From Moritella yayanosii (GTDB lineage: Bacteria; Pseudomonadota; Gammaproteobacteria; Enterobacterales; Moritellaceae): a stretch of DNA of 64,000 bases. Shown one piece after another: positions 18,294 to 27,301 of the stretch. Numbering within the stretch: position 1 is the stretch's first letter; every line of letters begins with the position of its first letter. Location: the NCBI RefSeq assembly GCF_900465055.1, contig NZ_LS483250.1:868001-932000 (forward strand), read 5' to 3'. A program made the position numbers and the translations under genes. The notes under the pieces are model-generated. The model saw nothing but the letters and a program-made list of their open reading frames with translations, ran no database searches and was not told the origin of the DNA.

Positions 18294-19288
18294 TTATAAA
18301 ATCAGATCGAATCAAAAATTGGTTATGTGCCATTATAGGGGTTACTCTTTTAACGGGTTGCACTACCACCATAACGGGTGGCAGTCGGCTCAACTTTTCA
18401 GACGTTCCGCCAGATTCAAGAGAAACCACGCTATCACAAGCTATTTCCGCTGAACAAAATAGTCAATATGACAAAGCCATCGTTCTCTTTGCCAAAGCAT
18501 TGAAGTTACAGCCTAGTGATGAAGACAAGCCAACAATAAGCATGACCAATACAGCGTTATTTTATAAAATTGGTTTACTTGAAGTTAAAAAGAACAATAA
18601 AGAGCTGGCCAGAAAAGCATTTGGACAAGTACTTAAAGATGAACCGGCACATGTTTTAGCTCAAACACAGCTTGGTATTATATATTTAGCTCAAAAAAAC
18701 AAACAAGACGCGTTAGTACTATTAACGAAAGCGATAACCACAGATCAACAACGCCTTACTAATCAAGTCAAACCTGTAAAGGGCTATGTTAAGCTTGATG
18801 AACAATCACCATTACAAGCTTACATGGGGCTCGCTATCATTAATGATCTTAAAGGCGCTCACAAAAAAGCACGCGCATTGTTAAACTTAATATTACCGAT
18901 AACACCACAAGACCCAATTCTATTCACTAATATTGGATATTCTCATTATCTGTCTGGAAATTACGTTGAAGCTGAAATAAATTTTAAAAAAGCCATCGAC
19001 ATCGATATCCTATTTTCTAGAGCTTGGGTAGATTTAGGCTTAGTTTATGTCCGTAAGGGCATGTACTCAAGAGCATTACAAACCTTGAAGCAGGTTATGC
19101 CAACAGAACATGCGTATAATGATATCGGTTACTTTCTAATATTAGAAGGTCGTTATCGTGAAGCGGTATACTTTCTTGAACGCGCAATAGAACTCTCGCC
19201 GAGTTATTTTGTGAAAGCCAATATCAACCTTGAAAACCTTAAACTTCATCTGAATAAGCATATCGATTTAGCTTATTCAGATGAGTAA
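18290..19288 (+). CDS. tadD: TadD, TPR lipoprotein of the Tad pilus
   Basis: This 332-residue lipoprotein contains several tetratricopeptide repeats (from about residue 40 to 310). An open frame extends upstream into tadC, but the start is best placed at TTG 18290. GGGGAG lies 7 nt before it, and it yields a proper lipoprotein signal (WLCAIIGVTLLTGC). TadD is thought to help the secretin assemble in the outer membrane, like PilF/PilW pilotins. It is the last gene of the locus, and no clear terminator follows it. Confidence 0.87.
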   Translation: MIIKSDRIKNWLCAIIGVTLLTGCTTTITGGSRLNFSDVPPDSRETTLSQAISAEQNSQYDKAIVLFAKALKLQPSDEDKPTISMTNTALFYKIGLLEVKKNNKELARKAFGQVLKDEPAHVLAQTQLGIIYLAQKNKQDALVLLTKAITTDQQRLTNQVKPVKGYVKLDEQSPLQAYMGLAIINDLKGAHKKARALLNLILPITPQDPILFTNIGYSHYLSGNYVEAEINFKKAIDIDILFSRAWVDLGLVYVRKGMYSRALQTLKQVMPTEHAYNDIGYFLILEGRYREAVYFLERAIELSPSYFVKANINLENLKLHLNKHIDLAYSDE

Positions 19289-19367
19289 TTATCTTTAGTT
19301 TCGATTCCGTTTAGTTTTTGATATAAATATTTTATATATTATAGTTATAAAAAATAGTTAAAAAGCG

Positions 19368-19395
19368 TTGCAATTTTATCCTAGATTGCTATTGT
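19368..19395 (+). promoter_or_regulatory. Candidate promoter of the his operon
   Basis: TTGCAA (19368-19373), a 16-bp spacer and TATTGT (19390-19395) lie about 50 bp before the leader peptide. The position suits a sigma-70 promoter, but the match is only fair. Confidence 0.4.
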
Positions 19396-19443
19396 GAACT
19401 CAACCACACTTATTAGTAACAACATACTAACTGGAAAAAACTT

Positions 19444-19491
19444 ATGAATAACACTCTGAAAGTAAACGTGCATCACCATCATCATATTTGA
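19444..19491 (+). CDS. hisL: his operon leader peptide
   Basis: The encoded peptide is MNNTLKVNVHHHHHI, with five consecutive His codons. This is the sensor of a transcription-attenuation system. When charged His-tRNA is scarce, the ribosome stalls on the His codons and an antiterminator forms. When His is plentiful, the ribosome reaches the stop and the terminator downstream folds. The peptide resembles the enterobacterial HisL (shorter His run than E. coli). It lies 135 bp before hisG. Confidence 0.93.
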   Translation: MNNTLKVNVHHHHHI

Positions 19492-19550
19492 TTAGCTTTC
19501 AGGCTGTTGACTGGAGGTGTATGCACGCAAGCTTCCGGAACTCATTTAGA

Positions 19551-19586
19551 AAAACCCTCGGAAGATTTATCTTTCGGGGGTTTTTT
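19551..19586 (+). terminator. his attenuator terminator
   Basis: A stem of about 14 bp (19552-19565 with 19570-19583, two G-T pairs) and a 4-nt loop end in six T (19581-19586). It lies 60 bp after the His leader peptide and 40 bp before hisG, the classical attenuator place. The sequence between (19495-19545) can form the alternative pause and antiterminator stems. Confidence 0.88.
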
Positions 19587-19626
19587 CGTTTATAAACAAT
19601 TATTTTGACAAGGTTAAAGGACGACA

Positions 19627-20538
19627 ATGTTAGAAATTAAAAATGACCAACCAAGACTAAGAATCGCAATTCAAAAATCAGGCCGTCTTAGCACTGAATC
19701 TCAAAACCTACTTGAAGCAATGGGGCTTAAAATTAACATGCGCGAACAACGTCTGATCGCGCACTGTGAAAATATGCCGATTGATCTGCTTCGTGTACGT
19801 GATGACGATATCCCCGGTTTGATCATGGATGGCGTTGTTGACCTAGGCTTCATTGGTGAAAACGAATTAGAAGAAAAAGAGTTAGAGCGTAAACGTCTTG
19901 GCCAACCTGCTGAATATAAAAGGCTTAAGCGTATGACTTTTGGTAGCTGCCGTTTATCAATTGCAACAACTGAAGAATTTGACTACCAAGGCCCTCAATC
20001 ACTTGAAGGTCTACGTATTGCAACGTCATACCCTGAACTGCTAAAACGTTATTTAGACGAACAAGGTATAAACTTTAAATCAGTGATGCTTAATGGTTCT
20101 GTTGAAGTTGCCCCTCGCGCTGGTATTGCTGATGCAATCTGTGATCTGGTGTCAACGGGCGCAACACTTGAAGCAAATGGTCTTAAAGAAGTGCAAGATA
20201 TTTTCCACTCAAAAGCCGTGTTAATCCAAGCAAAAGCGCCATTATCTAAAGATAAACAAGCGTTAGTTGATCGCCTAATGGTTCGCGTTCAAGGTGTAAT
20301 GCAAGCGAAAGAAAGTAAATACATCATGCTACACGCACCAAAATCACAACTAGATGCTGTCATTGCGCTGCTTCCAGGTGCAGAACACCCAACGGTATTA
20401 CCACTTGCATCAACTGACGATATGGTTGCGGTACACTTGGTTAGTACTGAGAAGTTATTCTGGGAAACAATGGAAGAACTTAAACAGTTAGGCGCAAGTT
20501 CAATTTTAGTATTACCAATTGAGAAAATGCTCGGTTAG
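19627..20538 (+). CDS. hisG: ATP phosphoribosyltransferase HisG
   Basis: This first enzyme of histidine synthesis condenses ATP and PRPP. The 303 residues fit the long, self-sufficient HisG with a C-terminal regulatory domain that binds histidine, so HisZ is not needed. Visible motifs are the N-terminal [11 protein letters not shown], the [11 protein letters not shown] segment, and [12 protein letters not shown], the PRPP-binding site. An AAAGGA site precedes the ATG. First structural gene after the attenuator. Confidence 0.96.
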   Translation: MLEIKNDQPRLRIAIQKSGRLSTESQNLLEAMGLKINMREQRLIAHCENMPIDLLRVRDDDIPGLIMDGVVDLGFIGENELEEKELERKRLGQPAEYKRLKRMTFGSCRLSIATTEEFDYQGPQSLEGLRIATSYPELLKRYLDEQGINFKSVMLNGSVEVAPRAGIADAICDLVSTGATLEANGLKEVQDIFHSKAVLIQAKAPLSKDKQALVDRLMVRVQGVMQAKESKYIMLHAPKSQLDAVIALLPGAEHPTVLPLASTDDMVAVHLVSTEKLFWETMEELKQLGASSILVLPIEKMLG

Positions 20539-20577
20539 TAGCAAACATGCACAAGCAATGTTAAGGGAGGATCAAGC

Positions 20578-21873
20578 ATGAAAACAGTAGTATGGGATCA
20601 ACTTAGTCAGGCAGAACAATCCGCATTATTAATGCGCCCTGCCATATCAAACTCAGCAAAAATAGGTGACATCGTTACCGATATTATTGCTCAAGTGAGA
20701 AATGAAGGTGATAACGCTTTAAAAGCACTCACCGCAAAGTTTGATAAAGTTGAAATAGATTGTTTACGTGTGACGGCGGCTGAAATTGAAGCCGCAAGCC
20801 AACGCGTAGACAATGAAACCAAACAAGCGATCAAACAAGCACGACAACACATTCATCTTTTTCATGAAGCGCAAGTACAAGATACGATTCGTGTAGAAAC
20901 AATGCCTGGTGTGGTGTGTGAAATGCACACGGTTGCGCTTGATTCTGTTGGTTTATATATCCCTGGCGGCACCGCCCCACTACCATCAACTGTACTCATG
21001 CTTGCGACACCGGCTAACATTGCAAATTGTGAACGTATTGTATTAACAACACCACCTCCGGTCGCCGATGTAATTTTGTTTGCCGCTCAATTATGTGGTG
21101 TAACCGAAATTTATACGCTGGGTGGCGCACAAGCAATCGCAGCCCTCGCTTATGGCTCTGAATCGGTCAACAAAGTAGATAAAATATTCGGCCCTGGTAA
21201 TGCCTTTGTAACAGAAGCTAAACGCCAAGTAAGTATGGATATTAAAGGTGCTGCGATTGATATTCCCGCTGGTCCATCCGAAGTATTGGTGATTGCCGAT
21301 GCTGACGCTGACGCTGGTTTTATTGCCGCCGACTTACTTTCGCAAGCTGAACACGGTCCCGATTCGCAATCAATACTGGTTGTATCATCGGCCAAACTAG
21401 CGGCAGAAGTTTCTCAACAAGTTGAACTACAATTAGCGTGTTTATCACGACAGGACATAGCGGTACAGTCCATTGCATCAAGTTTAATCATTGTGACCAA
21501 TGATATCGACACATCGATTGCAATTAGTAACCTCTATGCTCCAGAGCATTTAATTGTTCAAACTGACAATGCACGTGGTTTGTTACCGAAACTAAAACAT
21601 GCAGGTTCAATTTTCTTAGGGGCTTGGTCTCCAGAATCTGTCGGTGATTATGCAAGTGGCACTAACCATGTATTACCAACCTATGGTTACACTAAAACCT
21701 ATTCAAGTTTAGGGCTTGCAGATTTTACCAAACGCTTCACTGTTCAGGAGTTAACCCAAGATGGTCTCAAGAGCTTGGCGAAGACGGTCACTTGTCTGGC
21801 TGATGCAGAAGGACTCGACGCACACAAACGTGCCGTCACAATCAGAATCGAACGTTTGGGGGCAATGCAATGA
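20578..21873 (+). CDS. hisD: Histidinol dehydrogenase HisD
   Basis: The 431-residue zinc enzyme oxidises histidinol to histidine in two NAD-dependent steps. Family landmarks are [59 protein letters not shown] (with zinc-ligand and catalytic His/Gln residues) and the C-terminal GTNHVLPT. Full length. A GGGAGG site precedes the ATG. The stop overlaps the hisC start by four bases (ATGA). Confidence 0.96.
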   Translation: MKTVVWDQLSQAEQSALLMRPAISNSAKIGDIVTDIIAQVRNEGDNALKALTAKFDKVEIDCLRVTAAEIEAASQRVDNETKQAIKQARQHIHLFHEAQVQDTIRVETMPGVVCEMHTVALDSVGLYIPGGTAPLPSTVLMLATPANIANCERIVLTTPPPVADVILFAAQLCGVTEIYTLGGAQAIAALAYGSESVNKVDKIFGPGNAFVTEAKRQVSMDIKGAAIDIPAGPSEVLVIADADADAGFIAADLLSQAEHGPDSQSILVVSSAKLAAEVSQQVELQLACLSRQDIAVQSIASSLIIVTNDIDTSIAISNLYAPEHLIVQTDNARGLLPKLKHAGSIFLGAWSPESVGDYASGTNHVLPTYGYTKTYSSLGLADFTKRFTVQELTQDGLKSLAKTVTCLADAEGLDAHKRAVTIRIERLGAMQ

Positions 21874-22937
21874 GCCACAAGTTAACAACACTCGCAAGGA
21901 AGAACATACAAGAACTAACGCCATATCAATCAGCGCGTAGAATCGGTGGTACAGGTGACATTTGGTTAAATGCCAATGAAGCTCCTGATTCAGGCCACTA
22001 TTCATTAGACTGCAGTCGCTTAAACCGCTATCCAGAGTTTCAACCTGCATCTGTGATCAATGGGTATGCCGATTATGCAGGTGTAAAACCAGCACAAGTT
22101 ATCACCACTCGTGGTGCTGATGAAGCGATTGAACTGCTGATACGGACTTTCTGTGAGCCGGGTAAAGATAGTATTCTCATTAACCCACCGACTTACGGTA
22201 TGTATGAAATCAGTGCTGAAACCTGTGGTGTTAGTATCATAAAGCAAGATCTAGATGTGAACTTCGACCCAGATTATGATGCGATCAAAGCGCAGTTAGA
22301 CACAGTGAATATTGTATTTTTATGTGCGCCAAATAATCCAACCGGTAATCTACTCAATACTGATAAATTAACGGATTTATTGATCGCAGCGAAAGATAAA
22401 GCCCTTATCGTATGTGATGAAGCTTATATCGAATTTTGCCCCGAAGCATCACAAGTACACCTATTACAAGATTTTGATAACCTGGTCATTTTAAGAACGC
22501 TATCAAAAGCATTTGCGTTAGCATCATTGCGTTGTGGTTTTGCATTAGCCAGTGAAACGGTTATTGGTTTACTGTCAAAAGTAATTGCACCTTATCCTGT
22601 TCCAGAGCCGGTCGCACAAATAGCCAGTCAAGCGTTAACAGAATCTGGTATCACAGTGATGCAAACGCGGGTACAACAACTTAATGGTATGCGCAGGGCA
22701 TTTATCGACGAGTTAAATCAATTACAGGGCATCAACAAAGTATTCCCTGCAACGGGTAATTATGTATTAATTCAATTTGACGCTGGCCAAAAAGTGTTTA
22801 GCTTATTAGGCGAACAAGGTATTGTATTAAGAGATTTTAATTCCAAAGTAAGATTAGAAAACTGTATTCGAATCACCTTAGGCAGCGCGGCTGAAATGAA
22901 CACTACATTAGTCGCTTTAAAGTCCGTACTCTCTTAA
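21870..22937 (+). CDS. hisC: Histidinol-phosphate aminotransferase HisC
   Basis: This 355-residue PLP enzyme of aminotransferase class II turns imidazole acetol phosphate and glutamate into histidinol phosphate. Seen are [19 protein letters not shown] (Asp and Tyr that hold PLP), and [17 protein letters not shown] with the Schiff-base Lys in SKAF. The N-terminus ([21 protein letters not shown]) is of the enterobacterial type. Coupled to hisD by an ATGA overlap. Confidence 0.95.
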   Translation: MSHKLTTLARKNIQELTPYQSARRIGGTGDIWLNANEAPDSGHYSLDCSRLNRYPEFQPASVINGYADYAGVKPAQVITTRGADEAIELLIRTFCEPGKDSILINPPTYGMYEISAETCGVSIIKQDLDVNFDPDYDAIKAQLDTVNIVFLCAPNNPTGNLLNTDKLTDLLIAAKDKALIVCDEAYIEFCPEASQVHLLQDFDNLVILRTLSKAFALASLRCGFALASETVIGLLSKVIAPYPVPEPVAQIASQALTESGITVMQTRVQQLNGMRRAFIDELNQLQGINKVFPATGNYVLIQFDAGQKVFSLLGEQGIVLRDFNSKVRLENCIRITLGSAAEMNTTLVALKSVLS

Positions 22938-22981
22938 ATAAAGAGTCTTAAAAAATAAAAATAAACGAGCAGGAGCCCGAT

Positions 22982-24055
22982 GTGAGCAAGGAAAAATTCT
23001 TATTTATTGATCGTGATGGCACATTAATTGTTGAGCCAATTAGCGATAAGCAAGTCGACAGTTTAGAAAAGCTAAAGTTTGAACCATTCGTGATCCCAGC
23101 GTTACTCAAATTACAACATGCGGGTTACACACTGGTCATTGTTTCTAATCAAGATGGGCTTGGGACTGATAGCTACCCACAAAGTGATTTTGATATCCCC
23201 CAAAATGCCATGATTGCGTTGTTCGCTTCGCAAGGTGTTAAATTCGAGTCCGTATTACTCTGCCCGCACTTTACCGAAGACAACTGCAACTGCCGTAAAC
23301 CGCATTTAGGTATGGTAAAAGAATACTTGCAGTCTGGTCGAATCGATTTTGCTAACTCGTATGTGATTGGTGATCGTATCACTGATATCCAACTTGCCGA
23401 AAACATGGGTATTGAAGGGATCTTCTATCATAGCGATAACTTAAATTGGCCGATGATTGAGCAGCAAATACTGAATAAAGGTAACCGTGTTGCGAGTGTA
23501 ACCCGCACCACGAAAGAAACCAATATCCAAGTTGATGTCGACCTCGACAGCCAAGGTGATAACATTATCGATACCGGTATGGGATTCTTTGATCATATGT
23601 TAGATCAAATTGCTACACATGGCGGTTTTCAGCTAAAACTTAGCGTCACTGGCGATCTACACATTGATGATCACCATACCGTTGAAGATACAGCACTGGC
23701 GCTAGGTAATGCGATCAAGCAAGCATTAGGCGACAAACGTGGTATTGGCCGTTTCGGGTTTGTTTTGCCGATGGACGAATGTGAAGCATCTTGTTCTCTG
23801 GATCTATCTGGCCGCGCTTACTTGAAATTTAATGCAAACTTCCCCCGCGATCATATTGGTGAATTTGCAACCGAGATGGTGCCACACTTTTTCCACTCCT
23901 TAAGTGATGGCATGGCGGCGACGCTGCACCTTAAGGTTGAAGGTAAAAATACCCACCACCTTGTTGAGAGTTTATTTAAGGTATTTGGCCGGACACTGCG
24001 CCAATGCATTAAAGTCGAAGGCGATGTGCTACCAAGCTCAAAAGGAGTGCTTTAA
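22982..24055 (+). CDS. hisB: Bifunctional HisB: histidinol-phosphatase / IGP dehydratase
   Basis: The 357-residue fusion is typical of gammaproteobacteria. Residues 1-165 are a HAD phosphatase with FIDRDGTL (nucleophile Asp) and a zinc-loop [14 protein letters not shown]. Residues of about 168-357 are imidazoleglycerol-phosphate dehydratase with [16 protein letters not shown] and [14 protein letters not shown], whose His/Glu bind manganese. The start is GTG, with AGGAG 6 nt upstream; an ATG two bases earlier is out of frame. The stop overlaps hisH by one base. Confidence 0.95.
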   Translation: MSKEKFLFIDRDGTLIVEPISDKQVDSLEKLKFEPFVIPALLKLQHAGYTLVIVSNQDGLGTDSYPQSDFDIPQNAMIALFASQGVKFESVLLCPHFTEDNCNCRKPHLGMVKEYLQSGRIDFANSYVIGDRITDIQLAENMGIEGIFYHSDNLNWPMIEQQILNKGNRVASVTRTTKETNIQVDVDLDSQGDNIIDTGMGFFDHMLDQIATHGGFQLKLSVTGDLHIDDHHTVEDTALALGNAIKQALGDKRGIGRFGFVLPMDECEASCSLDLSGRAYLKFNANFPRDHIGEFATEMVPHFFHSLSDGMAATLHLKVEGKNTHHLVESLFKVFGRTLRQCIKVEGDVLPSSKGVL

Positions 24056-24675
24056 TGGATCAAAAAAATTGTAATGATAAATTAAAGAGCAAGGTTGTTA
24101 TTATTGATACCGGTTGTGCCAACCTGTCATCGGTAAGATTTGCTATTGAACGCCTTGGTTATACGGTAACAATAAGTCGCGAAGCCGACGTATTACGTAA
24201 CGCCGATAAATTATTCTTACCCGGTGTTGGTACTGCGCAAGAAGCAATGAAAAACTTAGCTGAGCGTGAACTGATTGAATTAATCAAAAGTCTCACTCAA
24301 CCAGTGTTGGGAATTTGTCTAGGTATGCAGTTACTGGCTGAATTCTCGGCTGAAGATGATGTGGCAACGCTTGGTTTAATTAGTGGCAGTATTGAACATA
24401 TGCCAAGTGAAGGTGTTCGACTACCTCATATGGGCTGGAACCAGATCGATCCACAGCAAGATCATCCATTATTCAAGGATATTCCGAGTGGCAGTTATTT
24501 CTATTTTGTACACAGTTATGCGCTGGCTGTTGGCAGCCACACGATTGCAACCTGTACCCACGGCGTACCGTTTACTGCGGCTGTGAATCGAGATAATTTC
24601 TACGGTGTACAATTCCACCCAGAGCGTTCAAGTAAAGCGGGTGCACAATTAATCAAGAATTTCCTGGAGATGTAA
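24055..24675 (+). CDS. hisH: Imidazole glycerol phosphate synthase glutaminase subunit HisH
   Basis: The 206-residue class-I glutamine amidotransferase delivers ammonia to HisF. The nucleophile elbow GICLGMQLL holds the catalytic Cys, and the His-x-Glu of the triad is in QFHPERSS. The N-terminal [10 protein letters not shown] and the oxyanion-strand LFLPGVG are present. The first 12 residues are a slightly long, charged extension. The next gene, hisF, starts one base after the stop; the usual hisA between them is missing. Confidence 0.95.
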   Translation: MDQKNCNDKLKSKVVIIDTGCANLSSVRFAIERLGYTVTISREADVLRNADKLFLPGVGTAQEAMKNLAERELIELIKSLTQPVLGICLGMQLLAEFSAEDDVATLGLISGSIEHMPSEGVRLPHMGWNQIDPQQDHPLFKDIPSGSYFYFVHSYALAVGSHTIATCTHGVPFTAAVNRDNFYGVQFHPERSSKAGAQLIKNFLEM

Positions 24676-24676
24676 T

Positions 24677-25450
24677 ATGTTAGCAAAACGCATAATACCG
24701 TGTTTAGATGTTAAAGATGGTAAGGTCGTCAAAGGGGTTAAATTCCGTAATCATGAATTAATTGGTGACATCGTTCCACTTGCTAAGCGTTACGCTGAAG
24801 AAGGCGCTGATGAATTAGTATTTTATGATATTACCGCCAGTGCTGATGATCGTGTCGTTGATAAAAGCTGGGTAAGCCGCGTTGCAGAAGTAATTGATAT
24901 TCCTTTCTGTGTTGCTGGTGGTATTAAAAGTGAAGAAGACGCAGCGCGTATTCTAGAGTTTGGCGCAGACAAAATATCAATCAACTCCCCAGCGCTGGCA
25001 GATCCAAGTTTAATTAACCGTCTTGCGGCTAAGTTTGGCGTGCAATGTATTGTGATTGGTATCGACAGTTATTTTGATGAAGATACCCAAGAATATAAGG
25101 TTTATCAGTTCACCGGTGATGAAACTCGCACCCAAGTGACCAAGTGGACTACCTTTGAATGGATCAAAGAAGTTCAAAAACGTGGCGCGGGTGAAATCGT
25201 ACTTAATGTGATGAACCAAGACGGTGTTCGTGGCGGTTATGACACAGTGCAATTATCTAAAGCCCGTAAAATCTGTAAAATACCATTGATCGCATCTGGC
25301 GGTGCCGGTGAAATGGCTCATTTTAACAGTGTATTCAAAGATGCAGACGTTGATGGGGCATTAGCCGCAAGTGTATTTCATAAGCGAATCATCAATATTA
25401 GTGAACTAAAAGACTATCTACGAGATCAAGATGTGGAGATCAGAACATGA
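24677..25450 (+). CDS. hisF: Imidazole glycerol phosphate synthase cyclase subunit HisF
   Basis: The 257-residue (beta/alpha)8 barrel cyclises PRFAR with ammonia from HisH. It is HisF, not HisA: the N-terminus [20 protein letters not shown] has the HisF catalytic Asp11, and [15 protein letters not shown] has the second acid (Asp130 region). Phosphate-binding loops GGIKS and ASGGAGEM are intact. GGAG 7 nt before the ATG lies inside the end of hisH. The stop overlaps hisI by four bases. Confidence 0.95.
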   Translation: MLAKRIIPCLDVKDGKVVKGVKFRNHELIGDIVPLAKRYAEEGADELVFYDITASADDRVVDKSWVSRVAEVIDIPFCVAGGIKSEEDAARILEFGADKISINSPALADPSLINRLAAKFGVQCIVIGIDSYFDEDTQEYKVYQFTGDETRTQVTKWTTFEWIKEVQKRGAGEIVLNVMNQDGVRGGYDTVQLSKARKICKIPLIASGGAGEMAHFNSVFKDADVDGALAASVFHKRIINISELKDYLRDQDVEIRT

Positions 25451-26061
25451 TAACAAACGAACAAATTAGCCAACTTGATTGGAAAAAAGTAGATGGTTTA
25501 ATGCCAGCCATCATTCAAGACTCGTTATCAGGTGAAGTATTGATGTTGGGCTATATGAATGAAGAGGCTTTAACGACAACACGCGAATTAGGTAAAGTGA
25601 CATTTTTTAGCCGTACTAAACAACGTCTATGGACAAAAGGTGAATCTTCAGAGAACTACCTGTTAGTGCAAGAGATCACCAAAGATTGTGATAACGACAC
25701 ATTACTTATCACCGCTAAACCTTGTGGTCCAACATGCCACCTCGGCACCGAAAGTTGTTTCGTAACAGAAAACAAACCCGCCCTTACTTTTATCGCACAA
25801 CTAGATAAAATATTAGAACAACGTAAAACAGCGGACCCAGAAAAAAGCTACACAGCAAGTTTATTTGCACAAGGCACTAAACGCTGTGCACAAAAAGTCG
25901 GTGAAGAAGGGGTTGAAGTTGCATTGGCTGCTGTTGCAAAAGACCGAGATGAATTAGTGAATGAAAGTGCTGATTTACTGTATCACCTACTCGTGCTATT
26001 GCAAAAAGAAGAAGTGCCACTAACAGAAGTGGTCCAATGTTTAGAAAACCGCCATAAATAG
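25447..26061 (+). CDS. hisI: Bifunctional HisIE: PR-AMP cyclohydrolase / PR-ATP pyrophosphatase
   Basis: The 204-residue fusion catalyses steps two and three of the pathway. Residues of about 1-115 are the cyclohydrolase, with [36 protein letters not shown] and [13 protein letters not shown] (zinc and magnesium ligands). Residues of about 120-204 are the MazG-like pyrophosphatase with [14 protein letters not shown] and [14 protein letters not shown]. Coupled to hisF by ATGA. Last gene of the operon. Confidence 0.95.
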   Translation: MITNEQISQLDWKKVDGLMPAIIQDSLSGEVLMLGYMNEEALTTTRELGKVTFFSRTKQRLWTKGESSENYLLVQEITKDCDNDTLLITAKPCGPTCHLGTESCFVTENKPALTFIAQLDKILEQRKTADPEKSYTASLFAQGTKRCAQKVGEEGVEVALAAVAKDRDELVNESADLLYHLLVLLQKEEVPLTEVVQCLENRHK

Positions 26062-26118
26062 AGGTAAACCGACACTAAGTAGGTATTAAACAGCTACTTA
26101 TTAAATATAAATCAGTTG

Positions 26119-26149
26119 AAACTCAGGTTTTTCCGAACTCTGAGTTTTT
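26119..26149 (+). terminator. his operon terminator
   Basis: AAACTCAG (26119-26126) pairs with CTGAGTTT (26140-26147) around a 13-nt loop and runs into T residues. It lies 58 bp after hisI. Confidence 0.75.
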
Positions 26150-26158
26150 ACTGTATAT

Positions 26159-26382
26159 TTAATAAGTGGTTTTAAGGTTTCCATAAAAAGCGAACCAGAC
26201 AAGGTTATTTTCAATTGCCGCGAGATCTTTCTCAATATTACCCGTCACCTTGATCACATCACCGATGCTTACTCTTTTATTTTTATAATCTAAACAGTAC
26301 AAAATAATCGGCACATTTTCTTTTTATACGCATGTGGGATCGGTTCGCAATACCAACCGGTTAAATCAAGAATTTTATCCAC
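26159..26382 (-). pseudogene. Small frameshifted ORF, possible OB-fold-like protein
   Basis: On the - strand a GTG at 26382 opens a frame reading VDKILDLTGWYCEPIPHAYKK. It then falls out of frame at a run of five T (26321-26325 on the + strand). With one base added there, the frame continues with PIILYCLDYKNKRVSIGDVI through to LVWFAFYGNLKTTY and a stop at 26159, about 75 residues. The coherent second half, with an IGDVIKVTGN pattern like an OB-fold strand pair, suggests a real protein with a homopolymer indel: either a pseudogene or a sequencing error. A stop codon lies just upstream of the GTG and no clear ribosome site is seen. No function can be given. Confidence 0.45.
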
Positions 26383-26424
26383 TATGCACTATTTATAAAC
26401 AGACAATTGATACACATAAAATCA

Positions 26425-26458
26425 GGTTAATATCTGATCACCTATATAGATATTAACC
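26425..26458. repeat. Perfect 11-bp inverted repeat
   Basis: GGTTAATATCT (26425-26435) and AGATATTAACC (26448-26458) flank a 12-nt spacer. The site is AT-rich and lacks a T-tract. It could be an operator for the divergent region before the regulator gene or a weak terminator. Confidence 0.45.
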
Positions 26459-26466
26459 TTATGTAA

Positions 26467-26508
26467 ATTAACTTAATTTAAAATGCTTTATGGTTTAATT
26501 AAGTTAAT
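26467..26508. repeat. Long AT-rich inverted repeat
   Basis: A 16-base arm (26467-26482) and a 15-base arm (26494-26508) are complementary except for one bulged T, with an 11-nt loop. The half site is close to TTTAATTAAGTTAAT. It lies about 210 bp before the GbsR-like regulator. Confidence 0.45.
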
Positions 26509-26599
26509 CTAAATCACAATCGCCTAAGAATGGCTACAGGGTGTCATTAAATCCTGTTTATAACAAGTCTTTACTAAATCAATCCCTCGTTATAGCGTT

Positions 26600-26641
26600 T
26601 TGATATAAATCAACAAAACTTTACACTTCCAAAGCTATTTA
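26600..26641 (+). promoter_or_regulatory. Perfect FNR-type box and class-II promoter
   Basis: TTGATATAAATCAA (26600-26613) matches the FNR consensus TTGAT-N4-ATCAA at every defined base. A poor -10 (TATTTA, 26636-26641) would place the transcript start near 26648, with the box centred near -41.5. That is the geometry for class-II activation by FNR. Oxygen control fits the cytochrome bd genes downstream. The box is seen; the promoter is inferred. Confidence 0.65.
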
Positions 26642-26680
26642 CACTGTATTTGACCTTGATCAATTACAGCTAGTGATTTA

Positions 26681-26704
26681 AACTTTCAGAAATTTCTGAA
26701 AGTT
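26681..26704. promoter_or_regulatory. Perfect 24-bp palindrome, likely operator of the GbsR-like regulator
   Basis: The half site AACTTTCAGAAA is followed directly by its inverted copy, making 24 bases of perfect dyad symmetry. It ends 13 bp before the regulator's ATG. A symmetric site of this size is what a dimeric winged-helix repressor would bind, so autoregulation is likely. Confidence 0.65.
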
Positions 26705-26717
26705 CGTTAGGCAGAAT

Positions 26718-27281
26718 ATGAATATATCCACACAAAACCAATCTTTTGTTTATCACTTCGGTGAAATGGGCAGCCGCTGGGGCTTTAACCGTACTGTTGG
26801 CCAAATGTATGCGCTTCTTGTCATTTCTGAAGAACCACTCAGCGCCAATGACCTTGCCAGTGGATTAAGTATCTCTCGCGGCAATGTCAGCATGGGCATT
26901 AAAGAACTGCAATCATGGCAGTTGATCCAAGTTAGCCACATTCCAGGTGATCGTAAAGAATACTACAGTGCCATTGGCAGCATTTGGGATATGGCGAATA
27001 CGGTATTTAAAGAACGCCGTAAACGTGAAATTGATCCAACGCTATCTTTGTTACGTGCTTCATTGTTAGAAACACCAACAGATGCAAGTGACGAGTATGC
27101 TCAAGGTAAAATGCAAGAAATTCATGATCTACTCGAAATGATCACTGAATGGGCTGCAGAATTACAACGTCTTAATCCAGAGCAACTCAGTAGATTAATG
27201 AAGTTGGGCGCGGGTGTTTCCAAAATGTTATCTGTTAAAGATCAATTATTCCCAAATAAAAAAAATTCTGATTCAAATTAA
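26718..27281 (+). CDS. GbsR/MarR-family transcriptional regulator
   Basis: The 187-residue protein has a winged-helix DNA-binding domain at about 20-90. It includes GFNRTVGQMYALLVISEEPLS, LASGLSISRGNVSMGIKELQ (recognition helix) and the wing around HIPGDRKEYYSA. A helical C-terminal half (about 95-175) should mediate dimerisation. The pattern fits the GbsR branch of the MarR superfamily. It lies 20 bp before cydA, in the same direction, behind a perfect FNR box and a perfect palindrome. Control of the cyd genes and of itself is therefore likely; the effector is unknown. Confidence 0.8.
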   Translation: MNISTQNQSFVYHFGEMGSRWGFNRTVGQMYALLVISEEPLSANDLASGLSISRGNVSMGIKELQSWQLIQVSHIPGDRKEYYSAIGSIWDMANTVFKERRKREIDPTLSLLRASLLETPTDASDEYAQGKMQEIHDLLEMITEWAAELQRLNPEQLSRLMKLGAGVSKMLSVKDQLFPNKKNSDSN

Positions 27282-27301
27282 TCTAGTGGAGTGTCCTTAA
27301 A

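Noticed and set aside
19289-19367. Terminator after tadD.
   Set aside because: The region is AT-rich with A and T runs but has no clear stem; the end of the Tad transcript cannot be placed from sequence.
24677-25450. The gene after hisH being hisA rather than hisF.
   Set aside because: The [11 protein letters not shown] start and the second catalytic Asp region identify HisF; the close match to the enterobacterial HisF pattern runs full length.
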